Shown: positions 37,028 to 45,370 of the stretch, one piece after another
Position numbering within the stretch: position 1 is the first letter of the stretch
Layout: every line of letters starts with the position of its first letter
Assembly: GCA_015068665.1 (NCBI GenBank)
Contig: SVKB01000001.1
Location: forward strand, 102,812 to 166,811
DNA length: 64,000 nt
Direction: 5' to 3'
Source: Oscillospiraceae bacterium
GTDB taxonomy: Bacteria > Bacillota > Clostridia > UMGS1840 > HGM11507
Translations under genes and position numbers: made by a program
Notes under the pieces: generated by a model
The model's database searches: none
The model's input: only the letters and a program-made list of their open reading frames with translations
Told to the model about the DNA's origin: nothing

Positions 37028-40000
37028 ATGAAAAGAATATTAAGCTTATTAATCTGTTTAACCCTTATTGCCTCCTCGGTAAGCTTTGTTACCTTAGCAA
37101 GCGATTCACAGCACTGGGCTTATGAAACCGTTAAGTCTCTTGTTGACGAGGGAATTGTTTCGGGTGACAGCTTCGGAAACCTTAATCTTGATAAAAGCAT
37201 AACAAGAGCTGAATTTATAAAAACACTTAATAAATACTTCGGCTTTACCAAAAGGGCAGACTCCAATTTTTCCGATGTCGGGGCTGATAAATGGTATTAT
37301 GACGAATTGCTTATTGCTAAGGGCGAGGGCTATATAAAGGGGGATGCTTCGGGTAATGCAAATCCTGATTCTCCCATTACAAGAGCTGAGGTTGCGGTTA
37401 CCGTTGCAAGAATATTAAAGCTTGCAGATGGGGTGCTTCCTGCATTTTCGGATGCTGACCTTATTCCTGAGTGGGCAAGGGGCGCAATCGGTGCTCTTTG
37501 TGAAAAAGGCGTAATCAAAGGCTATGAAGACGGCTCCTTCCGTGCTTCAAATCAGGTTACAAGAGGTGAAGCCTTTGTAATAGTTAAAAGAAACGAAAAG
37601 CCTGCATCAGAAGATGCAAAGCCTGAAGAAAATATAAGCGGTGAAGGCATTAACACCAATGTTTACATTCCTCCCGCAAGCACCGGTTCCTCCGGCGGCG
37701 GAGGCGGAGGCGGCGGTGGCGGTTCTGCTCCCGTACAAAATCTTAAGGCAACTGTTTCTCCAAGATATTTTGACGAAAAAACCTTTAGTCTTGAGTTTGT
37801 TGCAACAAATGCTTCCGCTTACACAGTAAAGATTATTGCAGACGGAAATACAAAGGAAGAAGCACTTACTCTTTCAAGCGAAAAGGGTACATATAAATAT
37901 GCAGACCTTACTTCACTTATCACAGGTCTTATATCAACCTACGGAAACGGTCTTGACTGTGATATTTATATCCGTGCAATCGGAAGACCCGGCTATGCCT
38001 CCACCGATTTTGTAAAGGTTGGCTCTGTTTTTGCAGAGCTTGACATTCCTGAGATTGAGGGAGTTACGATTGCTTACAATCCGTCAACCGATAATTATGA
38101 CCTTTCATGGACAGTAAATCCGGAACTTAACGGGTATAAGGTATCCTTATTTACCGATGCAGAGTTAACCACTCTTGAAACAAGCTATGAAACAACTGAC
38201 GGTACATACACAATAGATATGTCTTCCTTTGATAATCTTGATAAATTCTATGTTGCGGTTACCGCAATAAAAGATGGTGTGTATGCAAATGTTAAAAAGA
38301 GTGAAGGTATCATAACCAAAGGCTTTGGTGGTGGTGAGGGTACTGACGAAAATCCGTACCTTATCTATAGCAACACTCAGTTTGCAAATATCGGCGCATA
38401 TCCTGCCGCTTCCTTTAAGCAAATGGCAGATATAACTGATCAAGTACCTGTTACTCAGCCGGCAACTCCTCTTGATGTTGAATTTAAAGGAAGCTACGAC
38501 GGAAACGGTAAAAAACTTTATGTTACACTTTCTACCGACGTTGCAACTACCGATTCTGCAACAGGCTTCGGCTTATTCCCACTTATAAACAGTGCAACCG
38601 TTAAAAACATTAATCTTTACGGTACAGTAGCCGGAAGAGGTAATGTGGGAGGTATCGTGGGAAGAGGTACAGGCAAATGTACCATAGAAAATATAAATAA
38701 CTACGCAACCGTTTCTTCCTCCACAGGCTTTTGCGGTGGTATCGCAGGAAGAATTTATGACGGTGATACAACCGGTACAACCATTAAAAACTGTATTAAC
38801 CACGCTTATGTAAAGAGCTTTGGCTATGTAGGCGGTATAATTGGTGTTACAAATGATAAAAACTCGGTTATTTACTGCGGTAACTACGGTGAAATCGACT
38901 CCACCTTACCTGCAGACCGCGGAAACGGCTATGCAGGTGGTATTGTCGGTAATACTTACGGTAACGTAAGCCTTTCATATAACTTCGGTAAAATCGTATC
39001 CCATAAATATGCAGGCGGTATCGCAGGTAATATGGCAAAGCCCGACTTTATCATTTCCGACTGCTTCAATGCAGGAGAAATTGACGGTGAGGAACAGTCT
39101 GCCGCAATTATATGCTCACAGGGTGCAAATAATCCGATTATTAAAAATTCCTACAATGTAAATAAAGCATTAAAGCTTTTTGAAGGTGAAGCAACCGCTA
39201 CCTATACAAACTGCTATAACCTTAATTCTTCGGATACTGCAGCCGGTATCACGGTTAAAACCGCAGCACAGCTTTCCGAGCTTGAAATCAATGATAACTT
39301 TACAATTTACAGTGAAAACGAAGAAAATACAGACTATAATTCAGGCTACAGATATCCTCAGCTTTCAGGCGCACTTGTGCTTAAAGACTTTGTTTACAAC
39401 GATAACAACTTCAAAATGAGCATTGTTGCATTGGAATACGATAAAAATGAAGATAAATGGTATGTAACCATCAATCCTTCCATAAAGAATGTAACAAAAT
39501 ATGTTCTTTCCTTAACAGGAGCCACCGATACTGTTATCACAGCCTTTAACAGTGACAATAAGTATGAAATTGAAGATATTCCTGAAGGAAGCGTAACCGT
39601 ATCCTTAAAGGGCTACGGTGAAGGTGGTTCATTACTTGAAACAGCAGAAGATTTAGTTTGCGACTTTACCTTCAGCGGAGGTACGGGAACAGCTGATAGC
39701 CCGTATATTATCACAAATGCGGTTCAGTTTAAGAAAGCCTTTTCAAGTGCGGATTATATATCAAAATCCTTCCTTCTTACAGGATTTGATGAAGAGGCAT
39801 TGGTGCTTACTGACTATAAACCCTTTAATCAGGCATTTAAGGGAACCTTAATCGGCGGTAATATGGAAAACGGAAGTATTGTTGAGGTTATGCAGAAGAT
39901 TGATATAACATTAAATCTTTCAAACACCGATCATATCGACAGATATCAGGGTGCAATCTTCCATAAGTTAGACGGTGCAACCGTTAAGAATATAGCACTC

Positions 40001-40870
40001 TACGGAACACTTAACTCTAATCAGGATATCACAAATACAAGCTATACAGGCGGTCTTGTTGGTCATCTGGGTAACAGCTCAACCTTAGAAAATATTGAAA
40101 ACCGTATGATAATAAATAGTGTTCAGGACTATGCTGTTGCAGGTCTTGTGGGCTCTGCAGGCGGCGGAACAAATGTAATTAAGAACTGCCGTAACTACGG
40201 CAGTGTTACAGGTAAGAAAAATGCTGCAGGTATTATAGGCGATAAATTCAGAACAACAATGCTTAACTGCTATAACTACGGTGAAATAAAAGGTACAACC
40301 CAGGTTGGCGGTCTTATCGGAGAAAACAAAGATAATACAGCAGATACCGTTAAACTTTGCGGTAACTTTGGTGATGTTACGGCAACAGCCGGTATGGCTG
40401 GCGGTATTGCAGGTGTTGCAAGAAAGAATATCGAGCAGTCTTTCAATGCAGGTGTTATTACTGCTTCTACCTATGCAGGTGGTATTGTCGGTGAAACTTA
40501 TTCAGGTAAAACCGTAAATATCACAAACTGCTTTAATATCGGTTCGGTAGACGGCACAACAGCCGAAGGTCTTGTTATCGGTAACCATAAGGCAACCTCA
40601 ACTGTTTCCTATTTCTACGACCTTGTAAATCCTGATGTTTCATCGGTTTGCGGTGCTAAAACGGGCTCGATTACCGTAAATAATACCTATGGCTTCAGTA
40701 TGACCGAAAGCGTCAAGACCAACGATGTTGAAAAAACCTCCAAAGCAAATATCAAAACAAAGTTTACAAATGACAGTATCTGGACAACTTCGGAAGGATA
40801 TAATTATCCTGACCTTAAAGGTAACTCAGTTGTTACAAATAAACCGGATAGCTTCATTTTACCCGAATAA
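37028..40870 (+). CDS. SLH-anchored surface protein with GLUG-like repeats
   Basis: A 1280-residue exported protein (signal about 1-25). Three clear SLH repeats follow (about 27-70, 83-130, 140-190): QHWAYETVKSLVDEGIVSGD, then FSDVGADKWYYDELLIAKG, then FSDADLIPEWARGAIGALCE. A poly-glycine linker lies at about 218-235. Two blocks of GLUG-like beta-helix repeats (GGIVG, NYGEI, CFNAG units at about 535-720 and 985-1200) are each preceded by a GxGTxxxPYxI module. GLUG repeats occur in adhesins and IgA peptidases. The protein probably coats or decorates the wall. The GLUG blocks are paralogous to those at 45371 and 54045. Confidence 0.8.
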   Translation: MKRILSLLICLTLIASSVSFVTLASDSQHWAYETVKSLVDEGIVSGDSFGNLNLDKSITRAEFIKTLNKYFGFTKRADSNFSDVGADKWYYDELLIAKGEGYIKGDASGNANPDSPITRAEVAVTVARILKLADGVLPAFSDADLIPEWARGAIGALCEKGVIKGYEDGSFRASNQVTRGEAFVIVKRNEKPASEDAKPEENISGEGINTNVYIPPASTGSSGGGGGGGGGGSAPVQNLKATVSPRYFDEKTFSLEFVATNASAYTVKIIADGNTKEEALTLSSEKGTYKYADLTSLITGLISTYGNGLDCDIYIRAIGRPGYASTDFVKVGSVFAELDIPEIEGVTIAYNPSTDNYDLSWTVNPELNGYKVSLFTDAELTTLETSYETTDGTYTIDMSSFDNLDKFYVAVTAIKDGVYANVKKSEGIITKGFGGGEGTDENPYLIYSNTQFANIGAYPAASFKQMADITDQVPVTQPATPLDVEFKGSYDGNGKKLYVTLSTDVATTDSATGFGLFPLINSATVKNINLYGTVAGRGNVGGIVGRGTGKCTIENINNYATVSSSTGFCGGIAGRIYDGDTTGTTIKNCINHAYVKSFGYVGGIIGVTNDKNSVIYCGNYGEIDSTLPADRGNGYAGGIVGNTYGNVSLSYNFGKIVSHKYAGGIAGNMAKPDFIISDCFNAGEIDGEEQSAAIICSQGANNPIIKNSYNVNKALKLFEGEATATYTNCYNLNSSDTAAGITVKTAAQLSELEINDNFTIYSENEENTDYNSGYRYPQLSGALVLKDFVYNDNNFKMSIVALEYDKNEDKWYVTINPSIKNVTKYVLSLTGATDTVITAFNSDNKYEIEDIPEGSVTVSLKGYGEGGSLLETAEDLVCDFTFSGGTGTADSPYIITNAVQFKKAFSSADYISKSFLLTGFDEEALVLTDYKPFNQAFKGTLIGGNMENGSIVEVMQKIDITLNLSNTDHIDRYQGAIFHKLDGATVKNIALYGTLNSNQDITNTSYTGGLVGHLGNSSTLENIENRMIINSVQDYAVAGLVGSAGGGTNVIKNCRNYGSVTGKKNAAGIIGDKFRTTMLNCYNYGEIKGTTQVGGLIGENKDNTADTVKLCGNFGDVTATAGMAGGIAGVARKNIEQSFNAGVITASTYAGGIVGETYSGKTVNITNCFNIGSVDGTTAEGLVIGNHKATSTVSYFYDLVNPDVSSVCGAKTGSITVNNTYGFSMTESVKTNDVEKTSKANIKTKFTNDSIWTTSEGYNYPDLKGNSVVTNKPDSFILPE

Positions 40871-40889
40871 AGAAAGGAGCGTATGAATA

Positions 40890-43800
40890 ATGAAAAAAAT
40901 ATTATCCTTATTTATAGCACTTTCACTTATGCTTTCATTAATCCCATTATCTAATATAGCCTTCGCTGCAGATAAAAACCTTATTTTCTATTCATTTGAA
41001 GATACAAATGAGGGTTGGGTTTATTGGGCAGATACCAAAGAAAAAAATACCTATCCCGTTGATGTGGCGGCAAGCGAAGGAAACAAGTCATTGTTTTTAT
41101 ATGATACAACAAAACTTGGTGGAACAGGTATTCAAAGTGCCTATGTTGATGCAAAGGCAGGTAAAACATATACACTGCTTGCTTCTTCCTTGGTTGTAAA
41201 AACAAAAATAACAATGTATTTCAGGTTTTTTACCGCAGAAGGTGCACAACTTTCTTCAGATAATGTGTCTTTTACAAAGAACACCTGGGAAGAAAGAGCA
41301 ATTACCGTAAAAGCCCCTGCGGGCACTGCAAAAATGAGAGCCCTGCTTGTTACAGGTAACCTTGATTTAGGCGGCGGTTATATAGACGATGTAAGAATTG
41401 TTGAGGGCGAAGTTGCGGCAAGAGGTAATCTTAATGATAAGAAAAAACCTGCCAAAATGCCTGAAATAAACGAAATTATTGAAAAAATTCCTGTTGTAGA
41501 GGACGGATATGAAGAAGGTCAGCTTATTTACTTTCAGTCTTTTGAAAACGGGCTTGAAGACTGGAAAACCTATGTGGACGATTCTTCCTATAAAATAGTA
41601 AAGGAAAATGCAGCTGACGGAGAACATTCTCTTTATATCCTTGATAATAATCCAACAGGGAGTGCCGGGGCAAAGGCAGCTAAATTCCCTGTCGCACAGG
41701 GTAACTCCTATACCGCATACTTTGATACCTATCAGATAAAAGCAGGCACAACCTTTTATATGCGATTCTATAACTCCACCAACAATCAGGTTGGTCAGTT
41801 TGGTCTGTATGTTGCAGCTACCGGCTGGAATACAGGCAGACTTTCTGTTATAGCACCAAAGAACGCAACTCAGCTTGAGATTTTCTATGCAGGAGGCACA
41901 GCTACTACCAGTGAAGCTTATTACGACAACATCAGAATTTATAAAGGTAATTTAATTGTAAAACCTGCAGAATCAGATTATAAAGAGCCTGTTCAGCCGG
42001 ATGTTATTGATTCAAAAATAGTTGAGCCGGTTAACGGAAAATTAAAGTATAATACATATAATGAACATGGCGATACATTATCCGACTTTTCTCACGCAGG
42101 CTACTATGCAGGAGAGGTTGAGCTTCCTGATACTAAAGACCTTCCTGTTGCAATGACTCTTAGCCCATCAGGAACCGACGACGACACCCGGATGATTCAG
42201 GATGCTATTGATAAAGTTTATAACGAGTCTCCGGACGACAGAATGAAGGTTATAAAACTTAAAGCAGGAACTTACAATATAAATAAAACAGGTATCAGAT
42301 TAAGAAACGGAATACTATTATCCGGCGAAGGTCAACACCATAACGGTACTATCCTTTATGCTAAAGATAAAACAACCTATACAGTTGTTCAGATTGTTGG
42401 CGAAAAGCCTGTAAGAACAACTGACGAAATAAAAATTACTGACGAATATGTTAAATCGGGAAGCAAGGTTATAAATGTTGCAGATGCTTCAAAACTTAAA
42501 GTTGGAGATCTTATCTGCATTATGCGTCCTTCAAGTGAAGAATGGATTGAAGCCATGAATATGAAGGATGTTGTAACTGTTTACGGCGATAAGGTAAGCT
42601 GGAAAAAGAATCTGGTAAATACCAAATCGGAAAGAACAATTACCGCAATAAACGGCAACGAAATCACTCTTGACTACGGTGTGTTTGTTCCTTACGAAAA
42701 GAAGTATACCGAAAGTTATGTATACAGAATGGATGATTCGGGAAGAGCTCACGATATTGGCGTTGAAAACTTAAGAATACAATCCTACTTCAACGGAGAC
42801 CCTTACGACTTAGACCATGCTAAAATGGCAATCACTGCTTTCAGAGCAAAGAATGTTTTCGTAAGAAACGTAACCGCAAAGAATATGTTCAACGGTGTTT
42901 TCGGTTGCCGTGACTTTGCAACCCAGATAACCGTTCAGAACTGTTCAAATATTGATCCTGTTTCCACTATCGTTGGTGGTAACAGATATGTATTCTATGC
43001 AGAAGTTGATACCGAAAAGATTTTATTCACAGGATGTTATGCTTATGACGGTCGTCACGATTATATGGCAGTAAGCCGTACCTCGGGACCGGTAGTATTC
43101 CTTGATTCAATTTCTGATAAATCAAATGCTCCTTGTGAATCCCACGCAGGTTTCTGTACCGGAGTATTATTTGATAATCTTTATCAGATAACCGATGATT
43201 CAAAAGGTTGGTATGCATTTGCAAATAGAGGTCTTTACGGTGTTGATACACCGCAAGGATGGACTGCAGGCGGATGTGTTGCATGGAACTGCCTTGCAAA
43301 CTCAATTCTTGCAAATAAGCCTCCTTTAACATACGAGAACTTCCTCGTTGGTACATGGGGCGATTATCAGAATCCAACCATAAAGAAAATGAATGCAGAT
43401 GGATATCAACAGTCTGCTTATAAAGACTCAACTGTCGAAGTTGGTCCTGATTCAGCATTTGTAACAAAAGAAGGCTCACCACTTGTTGGTGATGCTTATA
43501 AAGAAGCAGAATTCAATGCTGTAAATCCAAGAAGCTTATTTAAAGCTCAGCTTGCAGAAAGATTTACAGGCACAATAGAAAACGCAAGACCTAATGCTCC
43601 TGTATTGGTATATCCAAGACCTGATAAAGAAGTACCTTTAGAAGAAAATAAGGTAGCAATAACAGGTGTATATCAAAAGGGCGCAGACAAAGTATTTGTA
43701 TATGTTGACGATGCAAAATATACAGCATCAATGAATCCTTCTAAAAACGAATTTAAAATCACAATAAGACTTTCAGAAGGTATTCACAAAATCTATGCAA

Positions 43801-44777
43801 CTCAGGAAATTGACGGTGTTGAAGGCAATAAAACTGCCGACAGATTCGTAGTGGTAGGTGATAAAGGTACAGCTAATCCTGATTATCTTCAGAGCCATTA
43901 CGGAAGAGAGAAAACATCTCTTATAGTTAACGATACAAGACCTACATATAACGAATATATCAAAGAAAATGCACATCTTTTCGATACAGGAATCCAGGTT
44001 TCAGTAAATAATGCAATGCTTGAGTCCGACGTACCTCCCGTTAACGATAACGGAAGAGTGCTTGTGCCAATGCGTGCAATATTTGAAGCTCTTGAAGTAA
44101 ATGTTTCCTTTGATGATGATTCAAAAACTGCAACAGCAGTTAGCGAAGACGGAACAACGGTTAAGGTTACCGATAATGATACCGTAGCCTATATTAACGA
44201 TAATCCGATTACTTTAGATGTTCCTGCAAAAATAGTTGACGGTAGATTTTTAGTTCCCGTTCGTTTCGTATCCGAAAGCTTTAAAGCTCAGGTAGACTGG
44301 AACGGAATGAAGAAACTTGTTACAGTTAAGGGAGCTGCACCGCAGTATACCGAACCTCACGGTCTTGATAACGAATTATTTGCTTATGAGTTAATTCAGT
44401 CAGGAGACGACGGTGCAGGAAATGTTATTAAAAATGCATTTGATGCTGACTATTCAACAAGATGGGGCGTGTTATACGATCCTGAAAAACCGGATGGTGC
44501 ATACGGTATTGTATATCTTGGTAAAATGCGAGAAATCGACAGCATTTATATTGCTCATTCACAGGGTAATGTGAGAATATATACATTTGATATCCTCGTA
44601 TCTGACGACGGTATTAATTTTACACTCGTTAAAGAAGGCGTAAAATCCTCAGGTACAACAACCGAACTTGAACAGTTTAAAGTAGGTGCCAAAGGCAGAT
44701 ACTTAAAGATTGTTGGTAAAGGTAATTCGGTTAATAATTGGATGAATATAATGGATATAGCCATCACAGGCAAGTAA
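40890..44777 (+). CDS. Secreted pectate-lyase-like protein with CBM-like, stalk and discoidin domains
   Basis: A 1295-residue exported protein (signal about 1-27, ends AFAAD). Two CBM-like modules lie at about 30-175 and 207-355, a pectate-lyase-superfamily beta-helix at about 370-840 (opened by LSPSGTDDDTRMIQDAIDK), an Ig-like module at about 910-990 and the stalk domain at about 1033-1150 (RVLVPMRAIFEALE). A C-terminal F5/8 type C (discoidin/CBM32-like) domain spans about 1152-1295, with AFDADYSTRWG and ISVDDG-like DILVSDDGINF. It is the close paralogue of 1941 and of the N-terminal half of 54045. It follows the SLH-GLUG gene by 19 bases. Predicted to bind and cleave uronic-acid polysaccharide at the surface. 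Confidence 0.83.
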   Translation: MKKILSLFIALSLMLSLIPLSNIAFAADKNLIFYSFEDTNEGWVYWADTKEKNTYPVDVAASEGNKSLFLYDTTKLGGTGIQSAYVDAKAGKTYTLLASSLVVKTKITMYFRFFTAEGAQLSSDNVSFTKNTWEERAITVKAPAGTAKMRALLVTGNLDLGGGYIDDVRIVEGEVAARGNLNDKKKPAKMPEINEIIEKIPVVEDGYEEGQLIYFQSFENGLEDWKTYVDDSSYKIVKENAADGEHSLYILDNNPTGSAGAKAAKFPVAQGNSYTAYFDTYQIKAGTTFYMRFYNSTNNQVGQFGLYVAATGWNTGRLSVIAPKNATQLEIFYAGGTATTSEAYYDNIRIYKGNLIVKPAESDYKEPVQPDVIDSKIVEPVNGKLKYNTYNEHGDTLSDFSHAGYYAGEVELPDTKDLPVAMTLSPSGTDDDTRMIQDAIDKVYNESPDDRMKVIKLKAGTYNINKTGIRLRNGILLSGEGQHHNGTILYAKDKTTYTVVQIVGEKPVRTTDEIKITDEYVKSGSKVINVADASKLKVGDLICIMRPSSEEWIEAMNMKDVVTVYGDKVSWKKNLVNTKSERTITAINGNEITLDYGVFVPYEKKYTESYVYRMDDSGRAHDIGVENLRIQSYFNGDPYDLDHAKMAITAFRAKNVFVRNVTAKNMFNGVFGCRDFATQITVQNCSNIDPVSTIVGGNRYVFYAEVDTEKILFTGCYAYDGRHDYMAVSRTSGPVVFLDSISDKSNAPCESHAGFCTGVLFDNLYQITDDSKGWYAFANRGLYGVDTPQGWTAGGCVAWNCLANSILANKPPLTYENFLVGTWGDYQNPTIKKMNADGYQQSAYKDSTVEVGPDSAFVTKEGSPLVGDAYKEAEFNAVNPRSLFKAQLAERFTGTIENARPNAPVLVYPRPDKEVPLEENKVAITGVYQKGADKVFVYVDDAKYTASMNPSKNEFKITIRLSEGIHKIYATQEIDGVEGNKTADRFVVVGDKGTANPDYLQSHYGREKTSLIVNDTRPTYNEYIKENAHLFDTGIQVSVNNAMLESDVPPVNDNGRVLVPMRAIFEALEVNVSFDDDSKTATAVSEDGTTVKVTDNDTVAYINDNPITLDVPAKIVDGRFLVPVRFVSESFKAQVDWNGMKKLVTVKGAAPQYTEPHGLDNELFAYELIQSGDDGAGNVIKNAFDADYSTRWGVLYDPEKPDGAYGIVYLGKMREIDSIYIAHSQGNVRIYTFDILVSDDGINFTLVKEGVKSSGTTTELEQFKVGAKGRYLKIVGKGNSVNNWMNIMDIAITGK

Positions 44778-44920
44778 AAAACGTAAAAAAAGCGCCTATT
44801 AAACGAAAACAGCCACTCGCAGTATCTTAATACAGCTTCGGGCGTTGGATAATAATCACCTTTTGGTGATTATTACCCTGTTTTCCTTTAATATTCATCT
44901 TTTTTGTACGCTTTTTACAG
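44774..44920 (+). repeat. Structured intergenic repeat A3 (diverged type A)
   Basis: It starts at the stop codon of the pectate-lyase gene with GTAAAAAACGTAAAAAAAGCG and ends TGTACGCTTTTTAC. Relative to A1 and A2 every inner helix has a different sequence but the same position: closing stem GAAAACAG/CTGTTTTC, hairpin GTAT-CTTA-ATAC, linker GCTTCGGG, and hairpin at 44850-44875. Confidence 0.7.
44850..44875 (+). terminator. Hairpin in A3 at the terminator position
   Basis: TAATAATCACC and GGTGATTATTA form a perfect 11-bp stem with a TTTT loop. Unlike the copies at 1672 and 33092, it lacks an immediate T-run (ACCCTGTTTTCC follows), so termination here is uncertain. Confidence 0.4.
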
Positions 44921-44939
44921 GGGTAATGAATACTTATAA

Positions 44940-45262
44940 AACGATTTATGGAATTAAAAGCTTTGCATTTTGAACGAATTCAGCCACTCGCAAATCATAT
45001 ACAGCGGATATAATGGCTTAAGATTAAAAGAGATAAAACAAAATTTTACAAGACGGAAGGTACAAGGTAATACAAAGTATACCTTGTGCCGACAACGAAG
45101 AAAAATTTTAGTTTTAGCCTTTTAAGATAAGTCAGGGTATTTGGTGTATATGATTACATACGCCTTCGGGTTTCACCCCTTTGGGGCTGAATTCATCCAA
45201 TCCAAGAAATTTTTCCTATCTTACGTTTTATGACGGCGGCATCGAGCCACCGCCATAAAAAA
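44940..45262 (+). repeat. Structured intergenic repeat B3 (long type B)
   Basis: Head AAGCTTTGCATTTTGAACG, closing stem GAATTCAGCC (from 44977) with GGCTGAATTC (from about 45184), tail CATCCAATCCAAGAAATTTTT. An insert is closed by AATCATATAC/GTATATGATT and carries a long A/T-rich stem. Its apical hairpin ACAAGGTA/TACCTTGT is flanked by GACGGAAGG and GACAACGAAGAAAAA, as in B2. The unit is followed by a GACGGCGG/CCACCGCC hairpin also found after B4. Confidence 0.78.
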
Positions 45263-45370
45263 GCATAAAAAACACCCATTGTCTGAAGGAAGGGGAGTTT
45301 AAAAAGTATTAAAGTACATTTGTACTTCAATAAAAATAAAAAAATATAAAAAAGAAAGAAGGAGAAACCC

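Noticed and set aside
43027-43482. 151-residue minus-strand frame within the pectate-lyase gene
   Set aside because: Antisense of strongly conserved beta-helix sequence; low-complexity Gln/Leu-rich translation and no start signals.
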